A DNA stretch of 64,000 bases from Leuconostoc gasicomitatum LMG 18811 (GTDB taxonomy: Bacteria > Bacillota > Bacilli > Lactobacillales > Lactobacillaceae): the NCBI RefSeq assembly GCF_000196855.1, contig NC_014319.1, positions 1,178,001 through 1,242,000 of the forward strand. The letters run 5' to 3'. Position numbers and translations under genes: made by a program. Every line of letters begins with the position of its first letter. Within the stretch, counting starts at the first letter, position 1. The notes beneath the pieces were generated by a model. That model was not told the DNA's origin. It worked only from the letters and a program-made list of their open reading frames with translations, and made no database searches. Below, piece after piece: positions 1-8,224 of this stretch.

Positions 1-928
1 TCGCATAAACCGCTGACATGATACCAAACCAGTTTCCACCATTTTGGTAACCGGCCGTTGTTGGATCAGTGGCATGGAAAATATTGTCTGCCACAGCACC
101 AGTACCGTATGTCCACAAATATTGGAATGCCATCCAGCAGAAGAACTGAGTCAAAGTAACCATCCAAAATGTTTTTGGCGCGCGCTTTAACAAAGTCAAG
201 AAGCCACCCTCACCATCATTTGGTGTACTTAAAGCATAGCCATGATATAACTCATAAGTGGCATCATCGTATTCTTTCACGTTAAAGACTGCAATCAGTG
301 AAAAGACAACTAAGACAATCGCACCAACGTAAAATGAAATAATCACTGATGCCGGCACTTGACCTTTAGGCGCTGTATTAGCAACACCAATTGCGGTCAG
401 AAAGAATGGGAAAATTGTTGCCAGCACAGATCCTGTATTAGATAAGAAACTTTGAATTGAATACGCGTATGATTTTTGGTTTTCATTAACCATGTCACCA
501 ACAACCATCTTGAAGGGTTGCATCGCAACGTTAGAACTCAAATCCATGAACAAGATCGTGATCGCCCCAAACCACAAACCAGCAGCAGTTGAAAAGCCAA
601 AACTACCTGAATTGGGCAACAGGAACATCACGATAACTGACACAAGAGCGCCAACCAATAAATAAGGCATTCGACGACCAAAGCGCTTTGTCCAAGTGCG
701 ATCTGAGAAATAACCAACTAGTGGTTGAACAAACAACCCTGCCAATGGCGGTAGGATGAAGAAAAATCCTAACTTAGTAGGATCAGCACCTAATGTCTGA
801 AAAATACGTCCCATTTGGGAACTCTGCAATGAAAACGCCATCTGTACACCCAAAAATCCAAAACTTAGCATCCAAATGGTGCGCAGCGGCAAGTTAGGCA
901 ATCCCCGCCCTTTTTGATTATCTGCCAT
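1..928 (-). CDS. MFS sugar transporter, maltose/GPH-like (C-terminus cut by window edge)
   Basis: The frame starts at ATG 928 and runs off the left edge, giving about 309 residues of an integral membrane transporter. Seen: many hydrophobic segments and the MFS motif A between TM2 and TM3 (PLVGYFSDRTWTKRFGRR). A GGAGG ribosome site at 937-941 sits 8 bases before the ATG and fixes the start. The sequence resembles the sugar:cation symporter/SLC45-like carriers found beside maltose phosphorylase genes in lactic acid bacteria, so maltose or a related disaccharide is the likely substrate (inference). It lies next to two LacI genes and a maltodextrin ABC locus, and has its own promoter with three operator-like palindromes. 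The downstream partner gene is outside the window. Confidence 0.8.
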   Translation of the reverse strand, partial: MADNQKGRGLPNLPLRTIWMLSFGFLGVQMAFSLQSSQMGRIFQTLGADPTKLGFFFILPPLAGLFVQPLVGYFSDRTWTKRFGRRMPYLLVGALVSVIVMFLLPNSGSFGFSTAAGLWFGAITILFMDLSSNVAMQPFKMVVGDMVNENQKSYAYSIQSFLSNTGSVLATIFPFFLTAIGVANTAPKGQVPASVIISFYVGAIVLVVFSLIAVFNVKEYDDATYELYHGYALSTPNDGEGGFLTLLKRAPKTFWMVTLTQFFCWMAFQYLWTYGTGAVADNIFHATDPTTAGYQNGGNWFGIMSAVYA

Positions 929-1061
929 AGTTACTTCCTCCAAAAATTATTTTGACACACAACTTGTTTGCTCTAATAATGCACCAATTCTATGAACAAT
1001 CCACGATGAAACTGTATCTTCTTCATTAGAAATCGGACACATATTTTTGAACAGCAATTCA

Positions 1062-1136
1062 TGTAACCGTTTACATTTTATAGTATAAAACATTTTTATA
1101 ATTAATGGAAGCGTTTGCACAATGTTAACGATAACA
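1062..1136 (-). promoter_or_regulatory. Promoter and three LacI/CcpA-type operators of the MFS transporter
   Basis: Reading leftwards: -35 TTCCAT (1105-1110), 17-base spacer, -10 TATACT (1082-1087). A cre-like palindrome TGGAAGCGTTTGCA (1106-1119) covers the -35. TGTAACCGTTTACA (1062-1075) lies at about +1. TGTTAACGATAACA (1123-1136), a third palindrome with a central CG, lies just upstream. Central-CG palindromes are typical of LacI-family and CcpA binding sites. The leader from here to the ATG is about 150 bases. Confidence 0.7.
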
Positions 1137-1139
1137 TCA

Positions 1140-2096
1140 TCACAACCTTGTTGACTCTCGAACAACGATATCTGGTGAAATGCTGATATTATTTGGTTCT
1201 AAGATGATTTCGGATTCGATTTGAGAAATAATTTGTGCCACAATTTTTTCAGAAATTAAGGCAAACGGTTGCCTTACAGTAGTCAATTGTGGCTGGGTAA
1301 GCTGATCAATGAACACCCCATCAAATCCGATTACACCACAATCACGCGGAATATGATAAACACGCTGGACCGCACGTAACACACCAAGTGCAATACGATC
1401 GGTCGCGCAAACAATCGCTGTTGGTAATTGAAAATTGTGCAATAAGTTCGTTACTAACGTGTCCGCTAAGTGAGCATGGTTTTCGGTTTGATAGACGCTG
1501 ACACGACCGTCTTTTTTTGCCATAACTGCTCGGTACCCAGCTTCGCGCTGCCTAGCAAAGGGCAAATCTAATGATAAACCAATATAATAAATATCACGAT
1601 ACCCCTGCCGCCACATATATTCAGTCGCTTTTTCAATACCAGCTTGATTGTCAACGTCAACAGATGATAAGGGACACTTTGTTGGCGCTGCGCCATAAAG
1701 TGTGACTGGTACGTCAAGGGCTTGCAACTTTGACAAATCTTCTGTTCGCCAACCGCTGACAATTATCCCATCAATACTTTGTGTTTCTGCCATAATATCC
1801 AAGCTAATTTCCAGTGTGTAGCCTTTTTTCTGCAAATTGTTAGCCAGTCGAATCAATAATTTAGCATAATTCGGTTCAACAGTTGAGACATCTTCTAAAA
1901 GTAAGAAACGAACGACATATTGACGTTGGTTGACTAATGCTCTTGCCACTTGATTTGGCACATAGCCGACGGCTTTAATTGCCTGTTGTACTAGCCTCAT
2001 CAGCTCAGGTGATACTTGATCCGGATGATTAATTACTCGGCTAACTGTCATTTTTGACACATGCGCCTTTTGCGCAACATCATTTAAATTCACCAT
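1140..2096 (-). CDS. LacI-family transcriptional regulator
   Basis: 318 residues, the usual length of a LacI-family repressor. The N-terminus is a LacI helix-turn-helix (NLNDVAQKAHVSKMTVSRVI) followed by the hinge helix (YVPNQVARAL); the rest is a periplasmic-binding-protein-like sugar-sensing domain. The effector cannot be read from the sequence. Its start overlaps the end of the upstream malR-like gene by 7 bases, so the two regulators are translationally coupled. It ends 3 bases from the TGTTA/TAACA palindrome of the MFS promoter, which makes that transporter its most likely target (inference). Seen: the two LacI proteins are clearly different in sequence, so they are not a recent duplication. 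Confidence 0.85.
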   Translation of the reverse strand: MVNLNDVAQKAHVSKMTVSRVINHPDQVSPELMRLVQQAIKAVGYVPNQVARALVNQRQYVVRFLLLEDVSTVEPNYAKLLIRLANNLQKKGYTLEISLDIMAETQSIDGIIVSGWRTEDLSKLQALDVPVTLYGAAPTKCPLSSVDVDNQAGIEKATEYMWRQGYRDIYYIGLSLDLPFARQREAGYRAVMAKKDGRVSVYQTENHAHLADTLVTNLLHNFQLPTAIVCATDRIALGVLRAVQRVYHIPRDCGVIGFDGVFIDQLTQPQLTTVRQPFALISEKIVAQIISQIESEIILEPNNISISPDIVVRESTRL

Positions 2097-3085
2097 GTAT
2101 CGCCACCAAATTCAGGTAAACGATACGGTACAATCACGCTTGTTGCCTTAGTTTGCTCCAGCAGAGAACGCTGATCGTTAAACAATAATCGAACCGCTTC
2201 ACTCCCTAAACTACGCGGTAACATATCAACCGAATAAAAGTTCTTACCACCAAGTCGTGCATATTCGGAACGATTAAAAGCAATCGTTGGTAGCTTCGGG
2301 TGTGTGGGCAAATGGGCTTGTGCTTGATTACGTGCCAGATAACCGATTTTGTCGTCACTAGCAATAATACCGTCGATTTCGTGATGCAATTCGAAGTAGC
2401 TTTCCAACACTTGTTTTTGTGCTTGAAAATTAATTGGTAGTGATAAGACTGGTCCATCTGGTTGCGCAAGATGAAACCCGATTTCACGATTGCGCTCGTA
2501 ACGCCAATCAGACAAAGTGCGGACGAAAAGTGGTGCTTTTAGATTAAACTGCGATACTAGCTGCCTAGTCGCTTCTTCCCCAGCTCGTCGATTATCATTG
2601 TCAACATATAAAACATCATTGGCTTGCTCCGGCTCACCAGTAACAACGACGCGTGCTTTGTTCTCTCGTAATAATTCAGAAATCGGATCATTTTCAACAG
2701 TGTAAAGCAGTATAAAACGACGTACTTGACCGGCCTCGACCATCATTTTAACGGCATTATACACTTCTGACCAGTTACTACCAGTTGCTGTAGTCAATAA
2801 ATATTGACGGGCAACGAGTTGAGAATTAATGCCAAATAATAATTGCATTGCAAAGTCATTTTCTGCACTGTCAGATGCTTGCGGTTGAAAAACGACACCC
2901 ACCGTGTTACTTTCACTCTGTGTTAAATTTCGTGCTGCAAAATTGGGCGTATAGCCCATGTCTTGTGCAATCTTTTTGATGCGTTCCTTTGTTTTAACGC
3001 TAATTTTGGGTGAATCAGCCAACGCGCGTGAAACCGTTGAAATAGCAACTCCGGATTTATTTGCAATATCTTGTATTGTTACCAT
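2090..3085 (-). CDS. malR: LacI-family regulator, MalR-like maltodextrin repressor
   Basis: 331 residues with an N-terminal LacI helix-turn-helix (TIQDIANKSGVAISTVSRAL), hinge helix (YTPNFAARNL) and a sugar-binding core. Starts at ATG 3085 behind AGGAGG. It lies directly downstream of malG, separated by a strong intercistronic terminator, so it is probably expressed by read-through or from a weak promoter. Position and similarity to streptococcal/lactobacillary MalR suggest that it represses the maltodextrin genes through the central-CG palindromes at 6739-6752, 6906-6919 and 6950-6963 and is relieved by a maltodextrin. Those sites would also suit CcpA, so assignment of site to regulator is inference. 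Confidence 0.8.
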   Translation of the reverse strand: MVTIQDIANKSGVAISTVSRALADSPKISVKTKERIKKIAQDMGYTPNFAARNLTQSESNTVGVVFQPQASDSAENDFAMQLLFGINSQLVARQYLLTTATGSNWSEVYNAVKMMVEAGQVRRFILLYTVENDPISELLRENKARVVVTGEPEQANDVLYVDNDNRRAGEEATRQLVSQFNLKAPLFVRTLSDWRYERNREIGFHLAQPDGPVLSLPINFQAQKQVLESYFELHHEIDGIIASDDKIGYLARNQAQAHLPTHPKLPTIAFNRSEYARLGGKNFYSVDMLPRSLGSEAVRLLFNDQRSLLEQTKATSVIVPYRLPEFGGDTW

Positions 3086-3116
3086 AGCGACCTCCTGTAC
3101 ACGTTATTTTAACATG

Positions 3117-3148
3117 AAAAAGATTGGGACTGACGCCCCAATCTTTTT
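3117..3148 (-). terminator. Intercistronic terminator between malG and malR
   Basis: Perfect 12-bp stem (AAAAAGATTGGG / CCCAATCTTTTT) with an 8-base loop. The right arm ends on the malG stop codon; on the minus strand it is followed by Ts. malR starts only about 30 bases further on, so it probably attenuates malR expression rather than ending the operon. Confidence 0.8.
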
Positions 3149-3996
3149 TAACCTTTGACTGAGCCACTTGTAACACCAGAAACGTAGAATCGTTGCAAAA
3201 CAATAAACAAAATTGTAATTGGAATTGCAATGATCACTGCCCCCGCAGCGAAACTCATAAATAAGGAATTAGCTGTTTCCTTAGTCATCATCGAGTATAA
3301 TCCGATCGCAACTGTATAATTTTTAACGTTATCACCCATGATAACTTGAGCAAAAATAAAATCCATCCATGGTCCAGTGAACGCTGTCAACGCTGTAAAG
3401 ACAATGATAGGTTTAGACAGTGGCAAAGTTATTTTGGTAAAAATTTCCCATTTTGTAGCACCATCAAGCATTGCACTCTCATCCAATGAATAAGGAATCG
3501 TATCGAAAAAACCTTTTTGAATATAAAATGCAAGTCCAGCGCCTGAAACATATACTAAAATCAAAGCAAACAAACTCTGTGTTAAACCGGCTGCCTTCAA
3601 GATATAATAAATTGCAAACATCGCCATAAAACCAGGAAACATGTTCAAAACCAAAGCAATTTTCAAAAAGGGGCCTTTTATTTTAAATTTTAAGCGACTT
3701 AAAGAGTAAGCCATTGACAATACGAGCATCGTTGAAATGATTCCACTGATAATAGAAACAAACAACGTATTTAAGAACCACCGGCCAAATGGATATTGAC
3801 TATTGGTAAACAGCTGTACGTAATTGTGAAGTGTGTAAGTCTTTGGCCAAAAATAATTTACAAAAGCACCACCTTCACCGCGAAAGCTCGTGAGGACAAT
3901 CCATATAATTGGAATCACCCATATAAATGCCATAGCAGATAAAGCAATGTACAAAATTATTTTATTTCGCCGTTTTACGCCTCTAATGCTATGCAT
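3148..3996 (-). CDS. malG: Maltodextrin ABC transporter permease, MalG/MalD type
   Basis: 282 residues with six predicted membrane segments; the second permease of a carbohydrate uptake (CUT1) ABC importer. The EAA loop that contacts the ATPase is visible near residue 190 (SAMLDGATKWEIFTKITLP). Starts 2 bases after the malF stop, so it is co-translated with malF. With MalF it forms the membrane pore receiving maltodextrins from MalE. The companion ATPase gene is transcribed divergently at 7044. It is the MalD of streptococcal nomenclature. Substrate assignment rests on the two cytoplasmic GH13 enzymes next door. Confidence 0.9.
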   Translation of the reverse strand: MHSIRGVKRRNKIILYIALSAMAFIWVIPIIWIVLTSFRGEGGAFVNYFWPKTYTLHNYVQLFTNSQYPFGRWFLNTLFVSIISGIISTMLVLSMAYSLSRLKFKIKGPFLKIALVLNMFPGFMAMFAIYYILKAAGLTQSLFALILVYVSGAGLAFYIQKGFFDTIPYSLDESAMLDGATKWEIFTKITLPLSKPIIVFTALTAFTGPWMDFIFAQVIMGDNVKNYTVAIGLYSMMTKETANSLFMSFAAGAVIIAIPITILFIVLQRFYVSGVTSGSVKG

Positions 3997-3998
3997 AG

Positions 3999-5360
3999 TT
4001 AGGCCTCCATTCCCGAGTTCGACACTTTCTTATAGGCAACCAATGAAAAGACTGCTGATAAGATAAAGATCAAAATTCCAATAACTGACGCTAAATTATA
4101 ATCCGCTGTATTCAATGTCAAGTTATATAGCCATGTGATTAACAAATCCGTTGAACCTGCACCGTAGTAGTTTGAGTTAGCAGGTCCACCACCAGTTAAT
4201 AGGTAAATAACGTTAAAGTTATTGACATTACCAATAAATTGTTGAATCAAACTAGGTGCCATGACAAAAACAATTTGTGGAAACGTAATTGATTTAAATA
4301 TTTGAAATTTGTTAGCGCCATCAATTTGTGCTGCTTCAATTTGGTCTTCAGATTGATTTTGTAAAATACCAGTCGTAACCAACATCGTTGCTGGAATACC
4401 AATCCACAAATTCACAATAATGATTGTGAATTTTGCAAATAAAGGATTTGTAAAAAACGGCAAGTTTGTTTTAGTCAGGCCAGAATTAATCAACAATGTA
4501 TTCACCAGTCCACCATCAGCAAACATATTATTCATAATCAGCAGTGATATAAATGCCGGAATGGCCATTGTTAAAATAAAAATTGTTCGGAAAATTTTTT
4601 TACCTTTGATTCCTTTAGCATTGATCATCATGGCTAAGATAACGCCAAAGAAAAATGACGAAATTGTTGCCACAATTGCCCAAATTAAAGTCCAGGCAAG
4701 CACTGGAAAAAATGTATGGGCCATTTGACCAGAAATAACGTTCCCAAAGTTGTTCAATCCAACCCATCCAAACAAATTTTTAGGTGGTAAGTGATTATGA
4801 TCATAAGACGTGAAAGCAATTGCTATCATGTAGATTAATGGTAAAATCGTAAAAAATAAAACGCCTGTCATTGGTATGGCCATTAGGGTAATATGCATTT
4901 TTTCATCAAGCAAAGATGCTAAGTCCTCACGCAATGTTGGCAATTTAGCCCCTTCTTGCTTCAACTCCCAAATATGCCGCGCTGACTGTAAATTTATGCG
5001 ATACAACCAGATAAACAAAACAGTAATAATAACTGACAACATCCCCCATAATAGTAGAAGCATCGAGTTATCACCGGCTTGCAAAATTGAAATACCTAAC
5101 GATTTATCATAAACCAAACCCTGTGCGTGTGTTCCCAAGGTAAACATATTATGATAAGCTTTTAAACCAAGTGTAAACAACCAAGTAAGCCAACTCATTT
5201 CTAAAATTAGAAATATCAAACCCTTGAGAAATTGCTTATTTGCAAAGTTTGCCGACCCCATAATAAGATATGACGCTTTTGTAGCATTGTCAGCTTGACC
5301 AAATAATTTAATGAGTGAGGTATGCTCTTCAAGTGTTGAATGCTTCTTTTTTTTAAACAT
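3999..5360 (-). CDS. malF: Maltodextrin ABC transporter permease, MalF/MalC type
   Basis: 453 residues from ATG 5360 (ribosome site GGAATGG just upstream; an in-frame TTG four codons earlier is less likely). Longer than simple CUT1 permeases because of an N-terminal extension of about 160 residues containing two or three extra membrane segments and a soluble stretch, as in MalF/MalC proteins. The core has six membrane segments and an EAA loop (EAAQIDGANKFQIFKSITFP). Partner of MalG. Lies between malE (76 bases upstream) and malG (2 bases downstream), transcribed from the malE promoter. Confidence 0.9.
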   Translation of the reverse strand: MFKKKKHSTLEEHTSLIKLFGQADNATKASYLIMGSANFANKQFLKGLIFLILEMSWLTWLFTLGLKAYHNMFTLGTHAQGLVYDKSLGISILQAGDNSMLLLLWGMLSVIITVLFIWLYRINLQSARHIWELKQEGAKLPTLREDLASLLDEKMHITLMAIPMTGVLFFTILPLIYMIAIAFTSYDHNHLPPKNLFGWVGLNNFGNVISGQMAHTFFPVLAWTLIWAIVATISSFFFGVILAMMINAKGIKGKKIFRTIFILTMAIPAFISLLIMNNMFADGGLVNTLLINSGLTKTNLPFFTNPLFAKFTIIIVNLWIGIPATMLVTTGILQNQSEDQIEAAQIDGANKFQIFKSITFPQIVFVMAPSLIQQFIGNVNNFNVIYLLTGGGPANSNYYGAGSTDLLITWLYNLTLNTADYNLASVIGILIFILSAVFSLVAYKKVSNSGMEA

Positions 5361-5436
5361 TTTCCATTCCAACTTTCATTAGTTATTATGTACGCAGAGA
5401 GGCATCGCTCTCTGCTAAAAAACATGTTTACTCTGA

Positions 5437-6669
5437 TTAATTCACACTTTTAGATGCATTTTTAACTAATGCTTTCAACTTTGGCAACATTTGTTGATCT
5501 GAAATTTTACCTTTGTAGGTATCATTGAATAACGCATCCGATGATGCCCAAAAATTAGCCATTGCTGGAGATTTAGGCATTGGTGTTGAAAAACCAGTTT
5601 CTGACATTTTAACAACTGCCTTTGCTAGGTCATCGTTCTTAATTTCAGTTAATGCCTGCACTGCCTTTGACGATGGAATATAGTGAGAGTTCTTGAAACC
5701 TAATTCTTGAACTTTATCACTAGACAAATAGTTTGCTAGCTTCATTGCAACTAATGGTTCTTTAGTTGCCTGTTTAACACCAAACAATTTCACTCCTAAG
5801 AATGCCTGCATTTGCTTTTCACCGGTACCCATATTGACTGTTGGATATGGTGCAATACCCAAATCATCGCCTAATGCTTTTTTATAATCATTGTATGACC
5901 AAGGACCAGATAGCGTGGCTGAAATCTTTTTTGACTGTAACAGATTTAATGTATTTGTACTAGCTTGTACGAATCCGGGATTGTTTTTCTGGGCCTTTAT
6001 CCAAGACAAAACGGCTGCACCGTTTTCATTGTCAATGTTTGTTCCCTTTGATTGTTCACCATTTTCGCCATACAACGTATCGCCTACCGTATAGAAAAGC
6101 GGCGAGAAGATATAGTTAGCGCCAGCAGCTCCTAAATTGGATCCCATCTTGCCTTTGCTTGTCAGTTCTGTCCAAGTTTTAATATCATTATCATTCAATT
6201 GCGTCTTGTTGTAATACAATACTTGTGATTCTATTGCGTAAGGATAACCATATGTTTTCCCTTGATAAGTGGCTCCAGCCATAGCATTTGGAATTTGCGT
6301 GTCCTTCAAACTTTTAGCATACTTTGTGCTTTGATAAATCAAACCTTGTGAAGCTAATGAACCAATCTGATCATGTGGAAACATGAAGACATCTGCTGCT
6401 GCAGATGGATCCTTTTGCAAATTTTTTAAGGCGTCTGTCGAATTAGTATACTTGATTGTAATATTAACTTTTGGGTTAAGCTTCTCAAAATTTTTAACCG
6501 CCGTGACATATGTTGGTTTTGTAGCAGTATCAACCCACAATTTCAAATTTTGAGTTTTTGATGTTTTACTCTGAGCTGACTCATGCATTTTTACTGCTGT
6601 GACCCCTCCTGCGGCCAATACTATAACAACCGCAGCAACTGCACCAATTTTTACCGTTGTACTCGTCAT
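5437..6669 (-). CDS. malE: Maltodextrin-binding protein, MalE/MalX type, membrane anchored
   Basis: 410 residues from ATG 6669, which is preceded by GGAGG at a normal distance; an in-frame TTG at 6684 would lie inside the ribosome site and is rejected. Family 1 extracellular solute-binding protein (LKLWVDTATKPTY near the start, IAPYPTVNMGTGEKQMQAF later). It captures maltodextrins for MalFG. Oddity: the N-terminus has a basic residue and a hydrophobic segment of about 18 residues (VAAVVIVLAAGGVTAV), but no cysteine where a lipobox would put one, so it looks like an uncleaved signal anchor or secreted protein, not a lipoprotein. First gene of the malEFG operon. Confidence 0.9.
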   Translation of the reverse strand: MTSTTVKIGAVAAVVIVLAAGGVTAVKMHESAQSKTSKTQNLKLWVDTATKPTYVTAVKNFEKLNPKVNITIKYTNSTDALKNLQKDPSAAADVFMFPHDQIGSLASQGLIYQSTKYAKSLKDTQIPNAMAGATYQGKTYGYPYAIESQVLYYNKTQLNDNDIKTWTELTSKGKMGSNLGAAGANYIFSPLFYTVGDTLYGENGEQSKGTNIDNENGAAVLSWIKAQKNNPGFVQASTNTLNLLQSKKISATLSGPWSYNDYKKALGDDLGIAPYPTVNMGTGEKQMQAFLGVKLFGVKQATKEPLVAMKLANYLSSDKVQELGFKNSHYIPSSKAVQALTEIKNDDLAKAVVKMSETGFSTPMPKSPAMANFWASSDALFNDTYKGKISDQQMLPKLKALVKNASKSVN

Positions 6670-6714
6670 GATAATATCCTCCAAGATATTCTCTTTGTTT
6701 TATTGTTCGAGTTC

Positions 6715-6752
6715 ATCATAAAACAAATGCATATTTTATGCAAGCGCTTTCA
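6715..6752 (-). promoter_or_regulatory. malEFG promoter with overlapping cre/MalR-type operator
   Basis: Minus strand: -35 TTGCAT (6738-6743), 17-base spacer, -10 TATGAT (6715-6720). The palindrome TGCAAGCGCTTTCA (6739-6752) matches the cre consensus and covers the -35, implying repression by CcpA and/or MalR. Confidence 0.75.
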
Positions 6753-6905
6753 TTATTTTTTAAAAGAAATTGGTCTAGACATTCATAATCAGCGTTATTG
6801 TGTTCAGGCAGCTTAGTGTATAAGATAACACATTGTTTTTCCTCTGTTAATAACTAATTATTTTTTGGAGAGGATTAAAAAAAACAAATGGTATAGCCGT
6901 TTTTA

Positions 6906-6963
6906 AGAAAACGCTTGCATTATATTTAGCCTGTTATATAATAAATTTGTGAAAGCGCTTACA
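6906..6963 (+). promoter_or_regulatory. malK promoter flanked by two cre/MalR-type operators
   Basis: Plus strand: -35 TTGCAT (6915-6920), 16-base spacer, -10 TATAAT (6937-6942). One palindrome (6906-6919, TGCAAGCGTTTTCT on the minus strand) overlaps the -35. A perfect cre, TGAAAGCGCTTACA (6950-6963), sits at the expected start of transcription. This and the malEFG promoter occupy the 374-base divergent intergenic region 6670-7043; I see nothing else definable in the rest of it. Confidence 0.75.
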
Positions 6964-7043
6964 CGTTTTTGATTATCTCCTTGATATACTGGTGAGATAA
7001 TAAATTATCGTTAAAACTATTTAGAAAATCCGAGGATATTAAA

Positions 7044-8147
7044 ATGGCAGAAATACGTTTAGAGCACATCAAAAAAACGTATCCACATATGGATACGCCG
7101 TCGGTTACGGACTATAATTTAGCTATACATGACAAAGAATTTATCGTTTTTGTCGGTCCTTCTGGGTCAGGAAAATCAACAGTTCTGCGCATGATTGCTG
7201 GTCTCGAAGAAATTTCAGGTGGTGAATTCTATATTGATGGTAAACTCATGAATGATGTTTCACCAAAAGATCGCTATATTGCCATGGTTTTTCAGAATTA
7301 TGCATTGTATCCTCACATGACTGTTTACGACAATATTGGATTTGGTTTAAAACTACGTAAAATGCCCAAAGATGACATTGAAAAACGTGTGCATAATGCA
7401 GCAAAAATATTAGGCATTGAAGATTACTTAGATCGCAAACCAGCAGATTTATCAGGCGGACAACGACAACGCGTTGCTATGGGTCGCGCAATTGTTCGTG
7501 ATGCAAAAGTGTTGCTAATGGACGAGCCTCTTTCAAATTTGGACGCTAAACTTCGTGTCGAAATCCGTGCAGAAATTACAAAAATTCACAAAAAAATTAA
7601 TGCTACGACAATTTATGTCACACATGACCAAACTGAAGCTATGACATTAGCCGATCGTATCGTCATTATTGATCGTGGTGATATTCAACAAGTCGGTACC
7701 CCGCAAGAATTATATAATGAACCCAAAAATATATTTGTAGCAACCTTTATTGGTATGCCCTCCATGAACCTCATAACAGGTAAATATGAAGCAGGTATGT
7801 TAATAACTGAAGATGGCCTAAGATTTATGGTGCCAGATGGTATGTCTAAAGTACTCTCATCTAATCATTACTCTGGAAAAAATGTTGTATTTGGTATCAG
7901 GTCAGAAGATGTGCTCTCGGAACAAATCGCTTTAGATACGTACTCTGACAATGTAGTCACTGCAAAAGTAAATATCGCTGAACTCATGGGTGCAGATTCA
8001 ATGCTTTATACTGAAATTGGCACACATGAGTTAATTGCTCGTGTCAACGCGCGTGACTACCACCAACCTGGTGAAGAAATAAAACTGGCTTTAAACATGA
8101 GTAAAGGACATTTTTTTGATCAAGAAACAACAACCCGAATTTTATAA
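7044..8147 (+). CDS. malK: Sugar ABC transporter ATPase, MalK/MsmX/UgpC type
   Basis: 367 residues, standard for this family. Walker A GPSGSGKST (about residue 38), Q-loop (VFQNYALYPHMTV), ABC signature LSGGQRQR (about 136), Walker B VLLMDEP (about 157) and H-loop (YVTHDQTEA) are all intact. A C-terminal TOBE/OB regulatory domain follows from about residue 240. It energises MalFG. Start ATG 7044 is behind CGAGGA. First gene of the plus-strand half of the maltodextrin locus. MsmX-type ATPases often serve several sugar importers, so it may not be exclusive to MalEFG (family knowledge). Confidence 0.93.
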   Translation: MAEIRLEHIKKTYPHMDTPSVTDYNLAIHDKEFIVFVGPSGSGKSTVLRMIAGLEEISGGEFYIDGKLMNDVSPKDRYIAMVFQNYALYPHMTVYDNIGFGLKLRKMPKDDIEKRVHNAAKILGIEDYLDRKPADLSGGQRQRVAMGRAIVRDAKVLLMDEPLSNLDAKLRVEIRAEITKIHKKINATTIYVTHDQTEAMTLADRIVIIDRGDIQQVGTPQELYNEPKNIFVATFIGMPSMNLITGKYEAGMLITEDGLRFMVPDGMSKVLSSNHYSGKNVVFGIRSEDVLSEQIALDTYSDNVVTAKVNIAELMGADSMLYTEIGTHELIARVNARDYHQPGEEIKLALNMSKGHFFDQETTTRIL

Positions 8148-8224
8148 TGATAGCAATTTGATAATAATTGTTAATAATAACCAACTAGCTATTAATAATT
8201 TTATTTGTCTTACGGAGGACTAAT

